DNA of 64,000 bases from Acinetobacter higginsii (GCF_000369525.1 NZ_KB850072.1:1940625-2004624), one strand, 5' to 3'. Positions 17,511 to 27,672 are shown, counted from the first letter of the stretch. Program-made: numbers and translations. Notes: generated by a model from the letters alone, not told the origin.

Positions 17511-18347
17511 ATGACAAAACGTGTTCCTATTTCTTTTGAATTTTTCCCACCAAAAACTGATGCAGGCGCGGAAAAATTAAAAACTGTTCATCAAGAATTA
17601 CAACAATTAAATCCAGAGTTTTTCTCGATTACCTATGGTGCGGGTGGCTCTACACGTGAACGTACTTTAGCTGCGATTAGTGACTTTAACGGCAAAGGTA
17701 CACCAGTTGCGCCTCACCTCTCTTGTATTGGTGATGACAAAGCACGTATTGCTGAGCTCTTAGATTTATATAAATCTCAAGGGATTGATCGTATTGTCGC
17801 TTTACGTGGCGATTTGCCTTCAGGTCAGGTCGGTCTAGGTGAACTCCCTTATGCCCAAGACTTAGTTCGCTTTATCCGTGAACATTCAGGCGATCATTTC
17901 CACATTGAAGTGGCCGCCTATCCTGAAATGCATCCACAAGCTGATACCTTTGATGGTGATATTCAACGTTTTGTGGAAAAAGTAAATGCGGGGGCCAATG
18001 CAGGCATTACCCAATTTTTCTTCAATCCAGATGCGTATTTCTATTTTATTGAGCGTATTGCCAAAGCTGGCGTGAATATTCCAGTTGCACCAGGTATCAT
18101 GCCAATTACCAATGCAAGCAACCTGATCCGCTTTGCTGACGGAACAGGTGCAGAAATTCCACGTTGGATCCGCAAACAACTCGCAGCTTATGGCGATGAC
18201 AGTGCAAGTATCAAAGCATTCGGTCACGAAGTGATTGTGAAACTTTGTGAACGTCTGATCGCAGGTGGCGCACCAACGCTGCATTTTTATTCAATGAACC
18301 AAACTGAACCGACTCGACAACTGGTTGTCGATCTTGGTTTAAACTAA
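17511..18347 (+). CDS. metF: Methylenetetrahydrofolate reductase
   Basis: MetF reduces 5,10-methylene-THF to 5-methyl-THF, the methyl donor for homocysteine methylation. The 278 residues match bacterial MetF, beginning with S-F-E-F-F-P-P-K-T, whose glutamate is catalytic. Typical stretches are S-I-T-Y-G-A-G-G-S-T, A-L-R-G-D, E-V-A-A-Y-P-E and T-Q-F-F-F-N. It lies 72 bp after ahcY on the same strand, so both methyl-cycle genes may respond to the SAH riboswitch, attenuated by the terminator between them. rsmE follows 22 bp later. Confidence 0.96.
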   Translation: MTKRVPISFEFFPPKTDAGAEKLKTVHQELQQLNPEFFSITYGAGGSTRERTLAAISDFNGKGTPVAPHLSCIGDDKARIAELLDLYKSQGIDRIVALRGDLPSGQVGLGELPYAQDLVRFIREHSGDHFHIEVAAYPEMHPQADTFDGDIQRFVEKVNAGANAGITQFFFNPDAYFYFIERIAKAGVNIPVAPGIMPITNASNLIRFADGTGAEIPRWIRKQLAAYGDDSASIKAFGHEVIVKLCERLIAGGAPTLHFYSMNQTEPTRQLVVDLGLN

Positions 18348-18369
18348 TTTGTACGAGCACAACCCAAGC

Positions 18370-19083
18370 ATGAATCGTTTTTATATCGAAACCGAATTAA
18401 ATACTGGCAACACCGTTGAATTAACCGAATCGGTATTTCATCACTGGGTACGTGTGCTACGTGCAAAAGAACAAGAACAAGCCATCTTTTTCAATGGAAA
18501 AGGTGGCGAATATATCGTAACACTGACTCAAATCAATAAGAAAAATGCCTTGGTTTCTGTTGATCAATTTGATCCAGCCGATCGTACAGCACCTTTCAAC
18601 GTTGTTTTAGGTCAAGTGATGAGTAAAGGTGATCGCATGGATTATGCGATTCAAAAAGCCACTGAACTTGGTGTTACAACGATTCAACTCTTGACCAGTG
18701 AACGCTGTGAAATGCGTTTAAAATACGATCGTGACCAGAAAAAATTAGACCATTGGCAATCTGTGGCAATCGCCGCCTGTGAGCAATGTGGCATGAATCG
18801 AGTTCCTCAAGTTTTGCCACCCATCAGCTTAACTGAGTGGCTAAACTCGGAGTTACCGTCATCACGCTTTGTGCTGGCTCCAAACAAAGACCAAACGAAT
18901 GTCCTACTTAACAGCCTACCAGACATTGCCCTACTGATAGGTCCAGAAGGTGGCCTGAGTGAAGCAGAAATTAATACTGCCAATCAACATCAATTTAAAA
19001 ATTGGTGTATCGGAGACCGTGTTCTAAGAACTGAAACAGCCCCAGTAGTTGCTTTATCTATTTTAAATTATCACTTTGCATAG
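18370..19083 (+). CDS. rsmE: 16S rRNA m3U1498 methyltransferase
   Basis: RsmE methylates N3 of U1498 in the decoding region of 16S rRNA with SAM. The ATG at 18370 gives 237 residues starting M-N-R-F-Y, like the family's usual R-F-Y/F start; a TTG at 18349 would only add unconserved residues. The C-terminal SPOUT knot carries L-L-I-G-P-E-G-G-L-S-E-A-E and R-V-L-R-T-E-T-A, both diagnostic. It lies 22 bp after metF and is probably co-transcribed. Confidence 0.95.
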   Translation: MNRFYIETELNTGNTVELTESVFHHWVRVLRAKEQEQAIFFNGKGGEYIVTLTQINKKNALVSVDQFDPADRTAPFNVVLGQVMSKGDRMDYAIQKATELGVTTIQLLTSERCEMRLKYDRDQKKLDHWQSVAIAACEQCGMNRVPQVLPPISLTEWLNSELPSSRFVLAPNKDQTNVLLNSLPDIALLIGPEGGLSEAEINTANQHQFKNWCIGDRVLRTETAPVVALSILNYHFA

Positions 19084-19184
19084 AAGTAATGTCGTGACAT
19101 TGCTTTCTGCTATGTTTAGCGTTAATTTAAAATAAAACGTTGCTGTGTTTACAAAAAAACAAAGACTGTGAATATAGATAAAAA

Positions 19185-22082
19185 ATGAAAAGGATTATTC
19201 TTTGTATGTTAGGGGCTCAGGAAAAAAATTTGCCACAGTTTATCTACACAGATCAAATCGATTATCCAAATCATGTACGCTTATTTGTATTAAGTGTCTT
19301 CTGCATTTGTCTGTTAGATTACGCCCTATTTGGTATTTTTTATTCATTTGAATCAAATATTTTCACGACTTGGATGAGCATTACCCTCATCCTTTTATTT
19401 AGCTTTACCTGTATCTGTCATTTTTTACTCAAACGCTACTCTTCAGTTCGTTATAGCAACCAGACCAACATCATTTTTCAAGTGATCTGTTTTTTTACTG
19501 GTTTACTGATTGGAGTCAATACGATTGTCATTAATCACTACTTGGCTGTCGATATTCCTCATTTGATTGGGTCACATATTTTGACCCTAACTGCGTTACT
19601 ACTCACTGCATCTCATATCATTGCACTGACCTTTTTAACCCAACATATTCGCTATTTCTTCTTATTTTTTATTCCAAGTATTGCACCTTTAATCGCATCT
19701 CAGCTTTTACATCGAGATCATGATCACACCCTATTCTACCTTGCATATTACTCTTCATTTTTCGCAACCGTACTCTGTGCTCAAGTCACCTATAAAATTC
19801 ATAAACGCTTGGCCTTAGTTTTAGATAAAAATAAACAACTGATTGATGTCGCTGAGCAGCACAACCAATGGACTGAAGAATTGTGTCAGCAATTACAGCG
19901 TGAAGTGAATAAATCCAAAGATATTGAAGCGCAACTGCAATTTAATAATCACCTATTGGAACAAAAAGTGCGTGAGCGTACATTCGACTTGACGCAAATG
20001 AATGAAAGCTTAGAAGAACATCGTCAGAACTTAAGTTTTGCCCATGAAACCGCAGGCATTCGCCCTTGGGACTGGAATCTTGAAAACCATACTGTTGGAG
20101 TCACCAATGCACATAGTCAAGCAGTCACGCGCAATTCTGAAAACCATTACACCCTCCTGCATAAAATCATTCATCCAGATGATATCGAGCGGGTAAAAAA
20201 CACCTTATATAATCATTTATGTGGCCAAACCAAGCGTTATGAAGAAACCTTCAGAATTAAACGCCACAATGGTGAATGGACCTGGATTCATGATGTTGGT
20301 CAGGTGATTTTAAGGGATCCAAAAGATGACACCCCTTTACGAATGGTCGGTATTCACCGTGATATTAATCAGGAAAAGAAAGATCAAGAACGTTTAAAGC
20401 TTGCTGCCAGCGTATTTGAGCAGGCCTCAGAAGGTATTTTCATTTTAGATGAAAACTTTAACTATGTTGAAGTCAATCCTAAATATGAACAGCTCACAGG
20501 CCTTGATAAACAAGCAATCGTGAGTAAACAGTTATTTGAAATTACCAAACAAAATAAGCAGCATCATCATAATTTTCATTTATCAATTCTTGATACACTG
20601 CGTGAAGAACAGGAATATGAGGGTGAATTTCAAGAAACTTATATTTCTGAAAAATCTTGTTTTTTGTGGATTCATATCAATGCAGTGAAAGATGAACAAG
20701 AGCGTGTCATCAACTATATCGGTATTGTTTCAGATCAGACTGAACGTAAGCATCAAGAACAACGCTTATCCTATTTGACTAATTACGATACGCTCACCGA
20801 TCTCCCTAACCGCTTTTATTATCAACAGCAGTTGCATCAATATTTGATCAATGAAGCGTCGATTCAGCATCTGGCTGTCATCCGTTTAAATATCGACCGC
20901 TTCCGTGCCTTGAATGAAATCATTAGCAATCAAGCGGGTAATGAGCTCCTCAAACAAGTGGCACAACGCTTACGTATTAGTAATATTGATGCCCTACTAG
21001 TCGCCCATTTAAGTGCAGATGACTTTGCGATTATTTATGAAATTTCACCACTACATCCACCGATTCACCAATTGTGTAACAACATCGTTGAAGCCTTTAG
21101 CAAACCTTTTTATCTGGCAGAGCAAGAATACTTTGTCAGTATCTCGATCGGTGTCGCCATTTATCCAGAACATGGCCGCCAAGTCGATAATTTAAATACC
21201 CATGCAGAACAGGCATTGACCGAAGCCAAGCGCTTAGGTGGCAACACCATTCGCTACTACTCCAATGAAAGAGCCAATTTTGTAGCCAAATACACTGATC
21301 TAGAACTTGATCTCAGAAAAGCCATTCAGAATAACGAGCTGGTTGTGTACTATCAGCCAAAAATTAATGCACATAATCACCAAATTAATGGTTTTGAAGC
21401 CCTAATCCGTTGGAAGCATCCAACGAAAGGTCTAATCATGCCAAGCATTTTCATTCCTTTAGCGGAAAGTACCAGTCTGATTTCTGATATTGGACAGCTA
21501 GTTTTACATGAAGCGGCTAAGCAACTGCAAACATGGCAAAAGCTTGGTTTTAACAATATCAATATTGCAGTCAATATCGTGGCACAGCAAATTTTACGCG
21601 GCCAACTACTGCATGATATTGATGCTGTGTTAAATACGTATGAGATCTCAGGAAAAAATCTCGAACTCGAAATTACTGAATCGGCCTTTATTGAAAACAC
21701 TGACAGTGTCAAAACCGTGTTGTACGCCATTAAAGAACGTCAGATTTCAATCGCACTGGATGATTTCGGTACAGGCTACTCCTCTCTTGCTTACCTCACC
21801 GAATATCCAATTGACATTTTAAAAATTGATCGAGCTTTTATCTCGAAAATTGGCAATGCCAAACAAGATGCGATCGTTAATGCCATGATCGCTATGGGCA
21901 AGACCATTGGCCTAAAAGTTGTGGCTGAAGGCGTTGAAACCGAACAGCAATATGAGTATTTAAAACGACAAAATTGCGACATATTACAGGGTTACTTATT
22001 TTCACAACCGCTTACTGCCGCACATGCGACAGAATATCTGCAAAAACAAAAGCGGCAGTCAACTGCAAGATATTCCATTTAA
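19185..22082 (+). CDS. Membrane PAS-GGDEF-EAL protein with a degenerate GGDEF site
   Basis: This 965-residue signalling protein has an N-terminal membrane region with about six helices (roughly residues 25-210). A coiled-coil linker follows (to about 280), then two PAS-type domains (about 285-400 and 405-525), a GGDEF domain (about 530-690) and an EAL domain (about 705-955). The GGDEF signature is S-A-D-D-F (610-614), so cyclase activity is probably lost. The EAL domain keeps E-A-L-I-R-W (from 738), N-I-A-V-N-I, E-L-E-I-T-E-S, D-D-F-G-T-G-Y-S-S-L, K-I-D and A-E-G-V-E-T. It therefore most likely hydrolyses cyclic di-GMP, with the degenerate GGDEF acting as a sensor. The inputs are unknown. Confidence 0.9.
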   Translation: MKRIILCMLGAQEKNLPQFIYTDQIDYPNHVRLFVLSVFCICLLDYALFGIFYSFESNIFTTWMSITLILLFSFTCICHFLLKRYSSVRYSNQTNIIFQVICFFTGLLIGVNTIVINHYLAVDIPHLIGSHILTLTALLLTASHIIALTFLTQHIRYFFLFFIPSIAPLIASQLLHRDHDHTLFYLAYYSSFFATVLCAQVTYKIHKRLALVLDKNKQLIDVAEQHNQWTEELCQQLQREVNKSKDIEAQLQFNNHLLEQKVRERTFDLTQMNESLEEHRQNLSFAHETAGIRPWDWNLENHTVGVTNAHSQAVTRNSENHYTLLHKIIHPDDIERVKNTLYNHLCGQTKRYEETFRIKRHNGEWTWIHDVGQVILRDPKDDTPLRMVGIHRDINQEKKDQERLKLAASVFEQASEGIFILDENFNYVEVNPKYEQLTGLDKQAIVSKQLFEITKQNKQHHHNFHLSILDTLREEQEYEGEFQETYISEKSCFLWIHINAVKDEQERVINYIGIVSDQTERKHQEQRLSYLTNYDTLTDLPNRFYYQQQLHQYLINEASIQHLAVIRLNIDRFRALNEIISNQAGNELLKQVAQRLRISNIDALLVAHLSADDFAIIYEISPLHPPIHQLCNNIVEAFSKPFYLAEQEYFVSISIGVAIYPEHGRQVDNLNTHAEQALTEAKRLGGNTIRYYSNERANFVAKYTDLELDLRKAIQNNELVVYYQPKINAHNHQINGFEALIRWKHPTKGLIMPSIFIPLAESTSLISDIGQLVLHEAAKQLQTWQKLGFNNINIAVNIVAQQILRGQLLHDIDAVLNTYEISGKNLELEITESAFIENTDSVKTVLYAIKERQISIALDDFGTGYSSLAYLTEYPIDILKIDRAFISKIGNAKQDAIVNAMIAMGKTIGLKVVAEGVETEQQYEYLKRQNCDILQGYLFSQPLTAAHATEYLQKQKRQSTARYSI

Positions 22083-22273
22083 ACGTGAATTTTAACCTTT
22101 TTTGCTGTTTATTTTTCACGGTATAGCAACTGTCAATAGGTATGCAGTTCAGTGAAAATAAGCTTTTTTGACTGTGCGAAAGCATGAACTAGTGCTATAT
22201 TCTTGTGCACTTATCTTAATATCGTAATTAGACAGCTATATGTCTGATTATTATCGGAACAAACGAGACTCAG

Positions 22274-24544
22274 ATGGACGATCAATCTTTAAAACAAGCC
22301 GCTTTGTATTACCATGAATTTCCAACCCCAGGAAAAATCAGTGTGACACCTAGCAAGCAGCTCGTTAACCAACGAGATTTAGCGCTTGCCTACTCACCTG
22401 GTGTTGCTGCGCCATGTTTGGAAATCGAACGTGACCCTTCTGCCGCTGCCAAATATACAGCGCGCGGTAATCTGGTTGCCGTCGTGAGTAATGGTACAGC
22501 CGTGCTTGGTTTGGGAAATATTGGTCCGCTCGCGTCTAAACCTGTAATGGAAGGTAAAGGCGTTCTGTTCAAAAAGTTCGCTGGTGTTGATGTCTTTGAT
22601 ATCGAGATTGATGAAAATGATCCAGACAAGATCGTAGATATCGTTGCTGCATTAGAACCGACTTTTGGCGGTATCAACTTAGAAGATATCAAGGCGCCAG
22701 AATGTTTCTACATCGAGAAGAAACTTCGCGAACGCATGAAAATTCCTGTATTCCATGATGACCAACATGGTACCAGTATTATTGTCGGTTCAGCATTGCT
22801 CAATGCTTTGCAACTGGTAAATAAAAAAATTGACGAAATTAAAATCGTTGCCTCAGGTGCCGGTGCAGCAGCACTTTCGTGCTTAGACTTGCTTTGCGCT
22901 TTAGGCGTGAATAAAGCCAATATCGTTGTTGCCGATTCTCGCGGTCTGCTCACTACATCACGTGAAGGTTTAGATGAATCGAAAAAGCGTTATGTACAAG
23001 ACATTCAAGCAACACAATTACATGAAGTAATGGCTGGTGCAGACATGTTCTTGGGTCTTTCAGCAGCAGGTATCTTAACCAAAGAAATGGTTAAGGAAAT
23101 GGCTGAAAATCCAATTATTTTTGCACTTGCAAACCCAGATCCTGAAATTCTACCTGAACATGCGCACGAAGTACGTCCAGATGCAATCATGGCAACGGGT
23201 CGTTCAGACTATCCTAACCAAGTGAACAACGCACTTTGCTTCCCTTATATCTTCCGTGGTGCACTCGATGTTGGTGCAACCACCATTAATGAAGAAATGA
23301 AGATTGCCTGTGTACATGCAATTGCACGCATGGCACATGTTGAAGCGGATGCTGCAACTTATGGTGAAAAATCTGCGTCATTTGGCCGCGACTATTTGAT
23401 CCCTCGTCCACTCGATCAACGCTTGATTTTGGAAATCGCACCAGCTGTTGCCAAAGCAGCAATGGACTCTGGCGTTGCGACACGTCCAATTGAAGATTTC
23501 TCTGCATACCGTCAACGTCTTTCTGAGTTTGTGTATAACTCAGCATTCTTGATGAAACCAATCTTCTCTCAAGCGAAGACTGATCCGAAGCGTATTGCGT
23601 ATGCTGAAGGTGAAGATCAACGTGTATTACGTGCTGTTCAAATTGTTGTTGATGAAGGCTTAGCGAAACCAATTCTAATTGGTCGTACTGCTGTGATTGA
23701 AGACAATATTCGAAAATTAGGTTTACGCTTACAGCATGGCGTGAACATTGAGATCGTCGATCAGGAAAAGAATCCTTCGTATGATGATTTCTGGAAAGAA
23801 TACCATCAAATCATGCAACGCAAAGGCGTAACAGTTGAATATGCGCAACGTGAAGCACGTCGCCGCTCAACACTCATCGCAGCAATGTTGGTTAAATTTG
23901 GCAAAGCCGATGGTATGTTATGTGGTACCTACTCAAGCTATGACATTCATTTAGATTTCGTGAAAAACGTCATTGGGTTAAAAGAAGGTCGCAGCACGTT
24001 CTTTACGCTGAATGCATTGATGCTTGAAGATCGCAATTTATTTATTGCAGATACTTATGTAAATACCAATCCAACTGCGACTCAACTTGCTGAAATGACG
24101 ATTTTAGCGGCCGAAGAAGTTCGTCGTTTTGGTATTACGCCACGCGTAGCGCTGCTTTCTCATTCAAGCTTCGGTAGTGACCAAACCGATGCAAGCGCTC
24201 AAAAAATGCGTGAAGTCTATCGCCTACTTTCAGAGCAAGCACCTGAGCTAGAAGTTGAAGGGGAAATGCATGGTGATGCGGCGTTGGATGAAAATATTCG
24301 TCATTTTGCATTCCCGAACTCACGCTTCAAAGGTTCAGCAAACTTGTTGATTATGCCTAACTTAGATTCAGCCAATATTTCATTCAACTTGTTAAAAGCA
24401 ACTTCAGGTAATAATGTGACCATTGGTCCTATTTTATTAGGTGCTGCAAAACCTGTTCATATTCTGACACCTACAGCAACGACGCGTCGTTTGGTGAATA
24501 TGACTGCATTAACGGTTGCCGAAATTCAGCAAAGTCAAAACTAA
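22274..24544 (+). CDS. maeB: NADP-dependent malic enzyme with phosphotransacetylase-like domain
   Basis: MaeB converts malate to pyruvate and CO2, producing NADPH. The 756 residues match the two-domain form: a malic enzyme domain (about 1-425), with A-Y-S-P-G-V-A near the N-terminus, [11 protein letters not shown] and V-F-H-D-D-Q-H-G-T, and a phosphotransacetylase-like domain (about 430-756), which is regulatory in known family members. It is the main anaplerotic/NADPH-generating enzyme in this stretch and has no obvious operon partner. A hairpin that may act as its terminator lies just before cca. Confidence 0.95.
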   Translation: MDDQSLKQAALYYHEFPTPGKISVTPSKQLVNQRDLALAYSPGVAAPCLEIERDPSAAAKYTARGNLVAVVSNGTAVLGLGNIGPLASKPVMEGKGVLFKKFAGVDVFDIEIDENDPDKIVDIVAALEPTFGGINLEDIKAPECFYIEKKLRERMKIPVFHDDQHGTSIIVGSALLNALQLVNKKIDEIKIVASGAGAAALSCLDLLCALGVNKANIVVADSRGLLTTSREGLDESKKRYVQDIQATQLHEVMAGADMFLGLSAAGILTKEMVKEMAENPIIFALANPDPEILPEHAHEVRPDAIMATGRSDYPNQVNNALCFPYIFRGALDVGATTINEEMKIACVHAIARMAHVEADAATYGEKSASFGRDYLIPRPLDQRLILEIAPAVAKAAMDSGVATRPIEDFSAYRQRLSEFVYNSAFLMKPIFSQAKTDPKRIAYAEGEDQRVLRAVQIVVDEGLAKPILIGRTAVIEDNIRKLGLRLQHGVNIEIVDQEKNPSYDDFWKEYHQIMQRKGVTVEYAQREARRRSTLIAAMLVKFGKADGMLCGTYSSYDIHLDFVKNVIGLKEGRSTFFTLNALMLEDRNLFIADTYVNTNPTATQLAEMTILAAEEVRRFGITPRVALLSHSSFGSDQTDASAQKMREVYRLLSEQAPELEVEGEMHGDAALDENIRHFAFPNSRFKGSANLLIMPNLDSANISFNLLKATSGNNVTIGPILLGAAKPVHILTPTATTRRLVNMTALTVAEIQQSQN

Positions 24545-24596
24545 GTTCACTTAAGCCCTGCTTTTCTTGAAAAGCTTCGCTTAACCCTTGAGAAAA

Positions 24597-24639
24597 CCTC
24601 TATTCTGTAGCATGATTGTGTGAAGAATAGAGGTTTTTT
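24597..24639 (+). terminator. Terminator-like hairpin overlapping the cca ribosome-binding site
   Basis: A perfect ten-base stem, CCTCTATTCT (24597-24606) with AGAATAGAGG (24624-24633), is followed by six Ts. One base then separates it from the cca ATG at 24641. The purine-rich AGAGG that would serve as ribosome-binding site lies in the 3' arm. Confidence 0.75.
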
Positions 24640-24640
24640 C

Positions 24641-25867
24641 ATGCAAGTTTATTTAGTAGGCGGTGCTGTTCGAGATCATTTACTCGGCCATCCCTATCAC
24701 GAAAAAGATTATGTGGTGGTTGGAGCAACGCCCGAGCAATTACTCGCCGAAGGCTATCAACCCGTGGGAAAAGATTTCCCGGTATTTCTACATCCAATAA
24801 CAAAAGAAGAATATGCACTTGCACGTACTGAACGTAAATCTGGTGTGGGTTATCACGGTTTTCAATTTTTTACCGATACCACGGTTAAGTTAGAAGAAGA
24901 TCTGATCCGCCGTGATTTAACCATTAATGCAATGGCAATGGATGATGCAGGTACCATCTATGACCCCTATGGTGGGCAGGATGATTTAGATCAAAAAATT
25001 CTACGCCATGTTTCAGATGCATTTACCGAAGATCCTCTGCGCGTACTTCGTGTAGCGCGTTTTGCTGCTCGTTATGCAAATTATGGCTTTAAAATCGCAG
25101 ACGAAACCCTAGAATTAATGCAGGAAATTGCCAAATCTGGTGAGCTTGATGCATTAACGCCTGAACGTGTCTGGAAAGAAACTTCACGTGCATTGCTGGA
25201 AGATCATGCTGATGTCTACTTTCAAACACTCAAAGCGTGTGATGCCTTGAAAATCTTGTTTCCAGAGATTGATGCGTTATTTGGTGTACCACAGCGTCCT
25301 GAATACCATCCTGAGATTGATTGTGGTATTCACACCCTCATGGCGCTTAAACAAGCCTGTTTAGCAAAATATGCGCTTGATGTGCGTTTTGCTGTGCTTG
25401 TGCATGATCTTGGCAAGGCACTCACCCCTGTGGACGAACTACCACGCCATATCATGCATGAAGAACGTGGTCTTCAGCCTGTAACGGATCTGTGTGATCG
25501 TTTAAGAGTACCCACCCATTTAAAAAGCTTAGCTTTAATTGTGTGTAAAGAACATTTGAAGTGCCATCAAGTCAAGAATCTGAAACCAGGCACTTTATGG
25601 CGTCTTTTACAACGCTTAGATGTATTGCGTCGACCTGAAAAAGTGGAAGCTTTTGTTCAGGCCTGTGAGTGTGATGCCAAAGGTCGTTTAGGCTTAGAGC
25701 AACGCCCGTACCCACAAGCGCAATACATGTTAGATGCGATGCAAATTGTCAGAAATATTCGTGCGCAAGATTTACCTGAACATGTCACTGGTCCAGAAAT
25801 TGGTGAAATGCTGATTCAGTATCGCATTGAAGCACTAGCTAAGTTTAAAGAGTTGCACAATAACTGA
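24641..25867 (+). CDS. cca: CCA-adding tRNA nucleotidyltransferase with HD domain
   Basis: Cca builds or repairs the 3' CCA end of tRNAs. The ATG at 24641 gives 408 residues beginning M-Q-V-Y-L-V-G-G-A-V-R-D, as in E. coli Cca; a GTG at 24620 is inside the hairpin and unlikely. The motif D-Y-V-V-V-G replaces the usual catalytic D-x-D neighbourhood (E. coli has D-W-V-V-V-G). R-R-D-L-T-I-N-A-M-A and E-D-P-L-R-V-L-R follow. The C-terminal HD domain (H-D-L-G-K) suggests phosphohydrolase/phosphatase activity as in E. coli. Two tRNA genes lie directly downstream. Confidence 0.95.
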   Translation: MQVYLVGGAVRDHLLGHPYHEKDYVVVGATPEQLLAEGYQPVGKDFPVFLHPITKEEYALARTERKSGVGYHGFQFFTDTTVKLEEDLIRRDLTINAMAMDDAGTIYDPYGGQDDLDQKILRHVSDAFTEDPLRVLRVARFAARYANYGFKIADETLELMQEIAKSGELDALTPERVWKETSRALLEDHADVYFQTLKACDALKILFPEIDALFGVPQRPEYHPEIDCGIHTLMALKQACLAKYALDVRFAVLVHDLGKALTPVDELPRHIMHEERGLQPVTDLCDRLRVPTHLKSLALIVCKEHLKCHQVKNLKPGTLWRLLQRLDVLRRPEKVEAFVQACECDAKGRLGLEQRPYPQAQYMLDAMQIVRNIRAQDLPEHVTGPEIGEMLIQYRIEALAKFKELHNN

Positions 25868-25969
25868 TTAATTTTTAAGTAAATTAAGTCTTTTTTGTAC
25901 AGATTCGCTTATCTATACGCCAAAAAGATTATTAATCAAGCAAACGATTAATTTTATTTACTATTGTTG

Positions 25970-25998
25970 TTGACGCATCTGCTTTTCATGCCTAAAAT
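25970..25998 (+). promoter_or_regulatory. Promoter of the tRNA-Asn pair
   Basis: TTGACG (25970-25975) and TAAAAT (25993-25998) are separated by 17 bases. The GC-rich sequence just after the -10 box (GCGC) is like stringently controlled stable-RNA promoters. Confidence 0.8.
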
Positions 25999-26009
25999 GC
26001 GCATCAGAT

Positions 26010-26085
26010 TCTCCAATAGCTCAGTCGGTAGAGCGACGGACTGTTAATCCGCAGGTCCCTGGTTCGAGCCCAGGTTGGAGAGCCA
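26010..26085 (+). tRNA. tRNA-Asn (GTT), first copy
   Basis: A complete 76-base cloverleaf with encoded CCA. The acceptor stem is TCTCCAA/TTGGAGA, the D-arm GCTC/GAGC, the anticodon arm ACGGA-CTGTTAA-TCCGC with anticodon GTT, and the T-arm CCTGG-TTCGAGC-CCAGG. It is almost identical to the second copy. Confidence 0.98.
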
Positions 26086-26094
26086 ATCTACTAA

Positions 26095-26170
26095 TCTCCC
26101 ATAGCTCAGTCGGTAGAGCGACGGACTGTTAATCCGCAGGTCCCTGGTTCGAGCCCAGGTGGGAGAGCCA
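26095..26170 (+). tRNA. tRNA-Asn (GTT), second copy
   Basis: A 76-base tRNA with anticodon GTT and encoded CCA, nine bases after the first copy. It differs only in the acceptor stem, where the sixth pair is C-G instead of A-T (TCTCCCA/TGGGAGA), a compensated double change. The two are probably processed from one transcript. Confidence 0.98.
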
Positions 26171-26178
26171 AGATTCTA

Positions 26179-26211
26179 AAAAGCCCTGATCAATGATCAG
26201 GGCTTTTTTTA
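26179..26211 (+). terminator. Terminator after the tRNA pair
   Basis: The stem AGCCCTGATCA/TGATCAGGGCT is followed by a long T-run. Confidence 0.95.
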
Positions 26212-26282
26212 TTCCGTAATTAATAAAATACCCAATAAAAAAGACCCGTGATGAACACAGGCCCTTTCGCTTCTACTTTAAA

Positions 26283-26939
26283 CTAAGCAGCAACTTCTGC
26301 TGGCACGCCACTATGAAAGCGGAACGTATCATCTGGACTTAAAATCAGATTTTTTTCCACTTCACGAATATGCTCGATGCGTTGCTGGATCGTCTCTTCT
26401 GGATCTTTAAGTTTCGCCGTTTTTGCAACATCCAAAGCTAAAGCCAGATAGTCCTCAAAATGACGAGATTCAGACTTAAGCAAGTAGCGGTAGTAACGCC
26501 CCAGCTCATCGTCCACAATCGGTGCTAGCGCATAGAAACGCTCACACGAGCGTGCTTCGACAAATGCACCAATAATCATCACATCAATTAGAGCCTCAGG
26601 CTCATAAGTACGAATTTCTTTACGTAATCCGCCTGCATAACGCCCTGCACTCAAACCCTTCCATTCTTGGCCACGTTTGTTCATGAATTCCAAAACCTGC
26701 TCATAATGCAGCATTTCTTCACGCACCAATTGTGCCAATTTCACTTGCAGGTCCGTAAAGAAACTATAGCGGAACATCAAGTTCATTGCTGTACTCGCTG
26801 CTTTTTTCTCACAGTTAGCATGGTCTTGCATTAAGATGTCCAGATTATTAATGGCTTCATCCAACCACGCCTGAGGAGTCGTACAACCCAAAAATGCGAT
26901 GACAGGTTGCATTAACTCATCATAATTTACACTACTCAT
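26283..26939 (-). CDS. miaE: tRNA-(ms2io6A)-hydroxylase
   Basis: MiaE is a diiron enzyme that hydroxylates the isopentenyl group of ms2i6A37 in tRNAs. The ATG at 26939 gives 218 residues. The two metal-binding E-x-x-H type motifs are visible (R-E-E-M-L-H-Y-E and S-E-S-R-H-F-E), along with further conserved acids (E-A-R-S-C-E-R-F). The start lies 4 bp after the pdxJ stop, so it is probably co-transcribed with pdxJ and the rest of the minus-strand cluster. The mature enzyme acts on tRNA in the cytosol and needs oxygen. Confidence 0.93.
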   Translation of the reverse strand: MSSVNYDELMQPVIAFLGCTTPQAWLDEAINNLDILMQDHANCEKKAASTAMNLMFRYSFFTDLQVKLAQLVREEMLHYEQVLEFMNKRGQEWKGLSAGRYAGGLRKEIRTYEPEALIDVMIIGAFVEARSCERFYALAPIVDDELGRYYRYLLKSESRHFEDYLALALDVAKTAKLKDPEETIQQRIEHIREVEKNLILSPDDTFRFHSGVPAEVAA

Positions 26940-26943
26940 CAAC

Positions 26944-27672
26944 TTATCTCGCAGCAGCCTGAATCGCTGCTTTCATATCTATTACTGCTTGAGCCAAACC
27001 AACGAATACGCTATCGGCAATAATTGAATGCCCGATGTTTAATTCATGAATTTGTGGAATTGCTGCAATCGCGGCAACGTTATCCAGATTCAAACCATGC
27101 CCTGCATTCACAACCAAACCTTTTGCCGCTGCATATTCAGCACCTTTAATAATACGAGCTAATTCAGCTTGTTGCTGCTCATCTGTCTCAGCATCAGCAT
27201 AAGCACCCGTATGGATTTCAATGGTCGGCGCACCACATGCCACTGCGGCATCAATCTGTGCCAAATCTGCATCGATAAATAAAGAAACATCACTGCCAAT
27301 GGCTTTGAGTGCTTGGGTTGCTGCTTTGACTTTTTCAAAATGACCAACCACATCCAAGCCACCTTCGGTTGTCACTTCTTGACGACGCTCAGGTACAAAG
27401 CACACATGTTGCGGCTGAATCTCTTTGGCAAATGCAACCATTTCATCTGTTACGGCCAATTCAAGATTCATACGTGTTTTTAACAATGGACGCATACGAC
27501 GTACATCATCATCCTGTATATGGCGGCGATCTTCACGCAAATGCAAAGTAATGCCCTCAGCACCTGCCTGTTCACAGACCAGAGCCGCCTGAACTGGATC
27601 AGGGTAAGTTGTACCACGTGCCTGTCTTAACGTCGCAACATGATCAATGTTTACACCCAAGATTGCAGCCAT
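26944..27672 (-). CDS. pdxJ: Pyridoxine 5'-phosphate synthase
   Basis: PdxJ condenses 1-deoxyxylulose 5-phosphate with 3-amino-2-oxopropyl phosphate to make the vitamin B6 precursor. The 242 residues form the usual TIM barrel, with the family N-terminus ([16 protein letters not shown]), the catalytic-glutamate region [13 protein letters not shown] and the C-terminal phosphate-binding G-H-S-I. It lies 54 bp after recO, the same recO-pdxJ neighbourhood as in many gammaproteobacteria. Confidence 0.97.
   Translation of the reverse strand: MAAILGVNIDHVATLRQARGTTYPDPVQAALVCEQAGAEGITLHLREDRRHIQDDDVRRMRPLLKTRMNLELAVTDEMVAFAKEIQPQHVCFVPERRQEVTTEGGLDVVGHFEKVKAATQALKAIGSDVSLFIDADLAQIDAAVACGAPTIEIHTGAYADAETDEQQQAELARIIKGAEYAAAKGLVVNAGHGLNLDNVAAIAAIPQIHELNIGHSIIADSVFVGLAQAVIDMKAAIQAAAR

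Noticed and set aside
17886..18284. 132-codon antisense frame inside metF
   Set aside because: It lies fully within a clear metF coding region on the other strand. Its His/Cys/Trp-rich composition is that of a shadow frame.
23286..23672. 128-codon antisense frame inside maeB
   Set aside because: A shadow of a strongly conserved gene. Its Gln/His/Leu-rich composition is unlike real proteins here.
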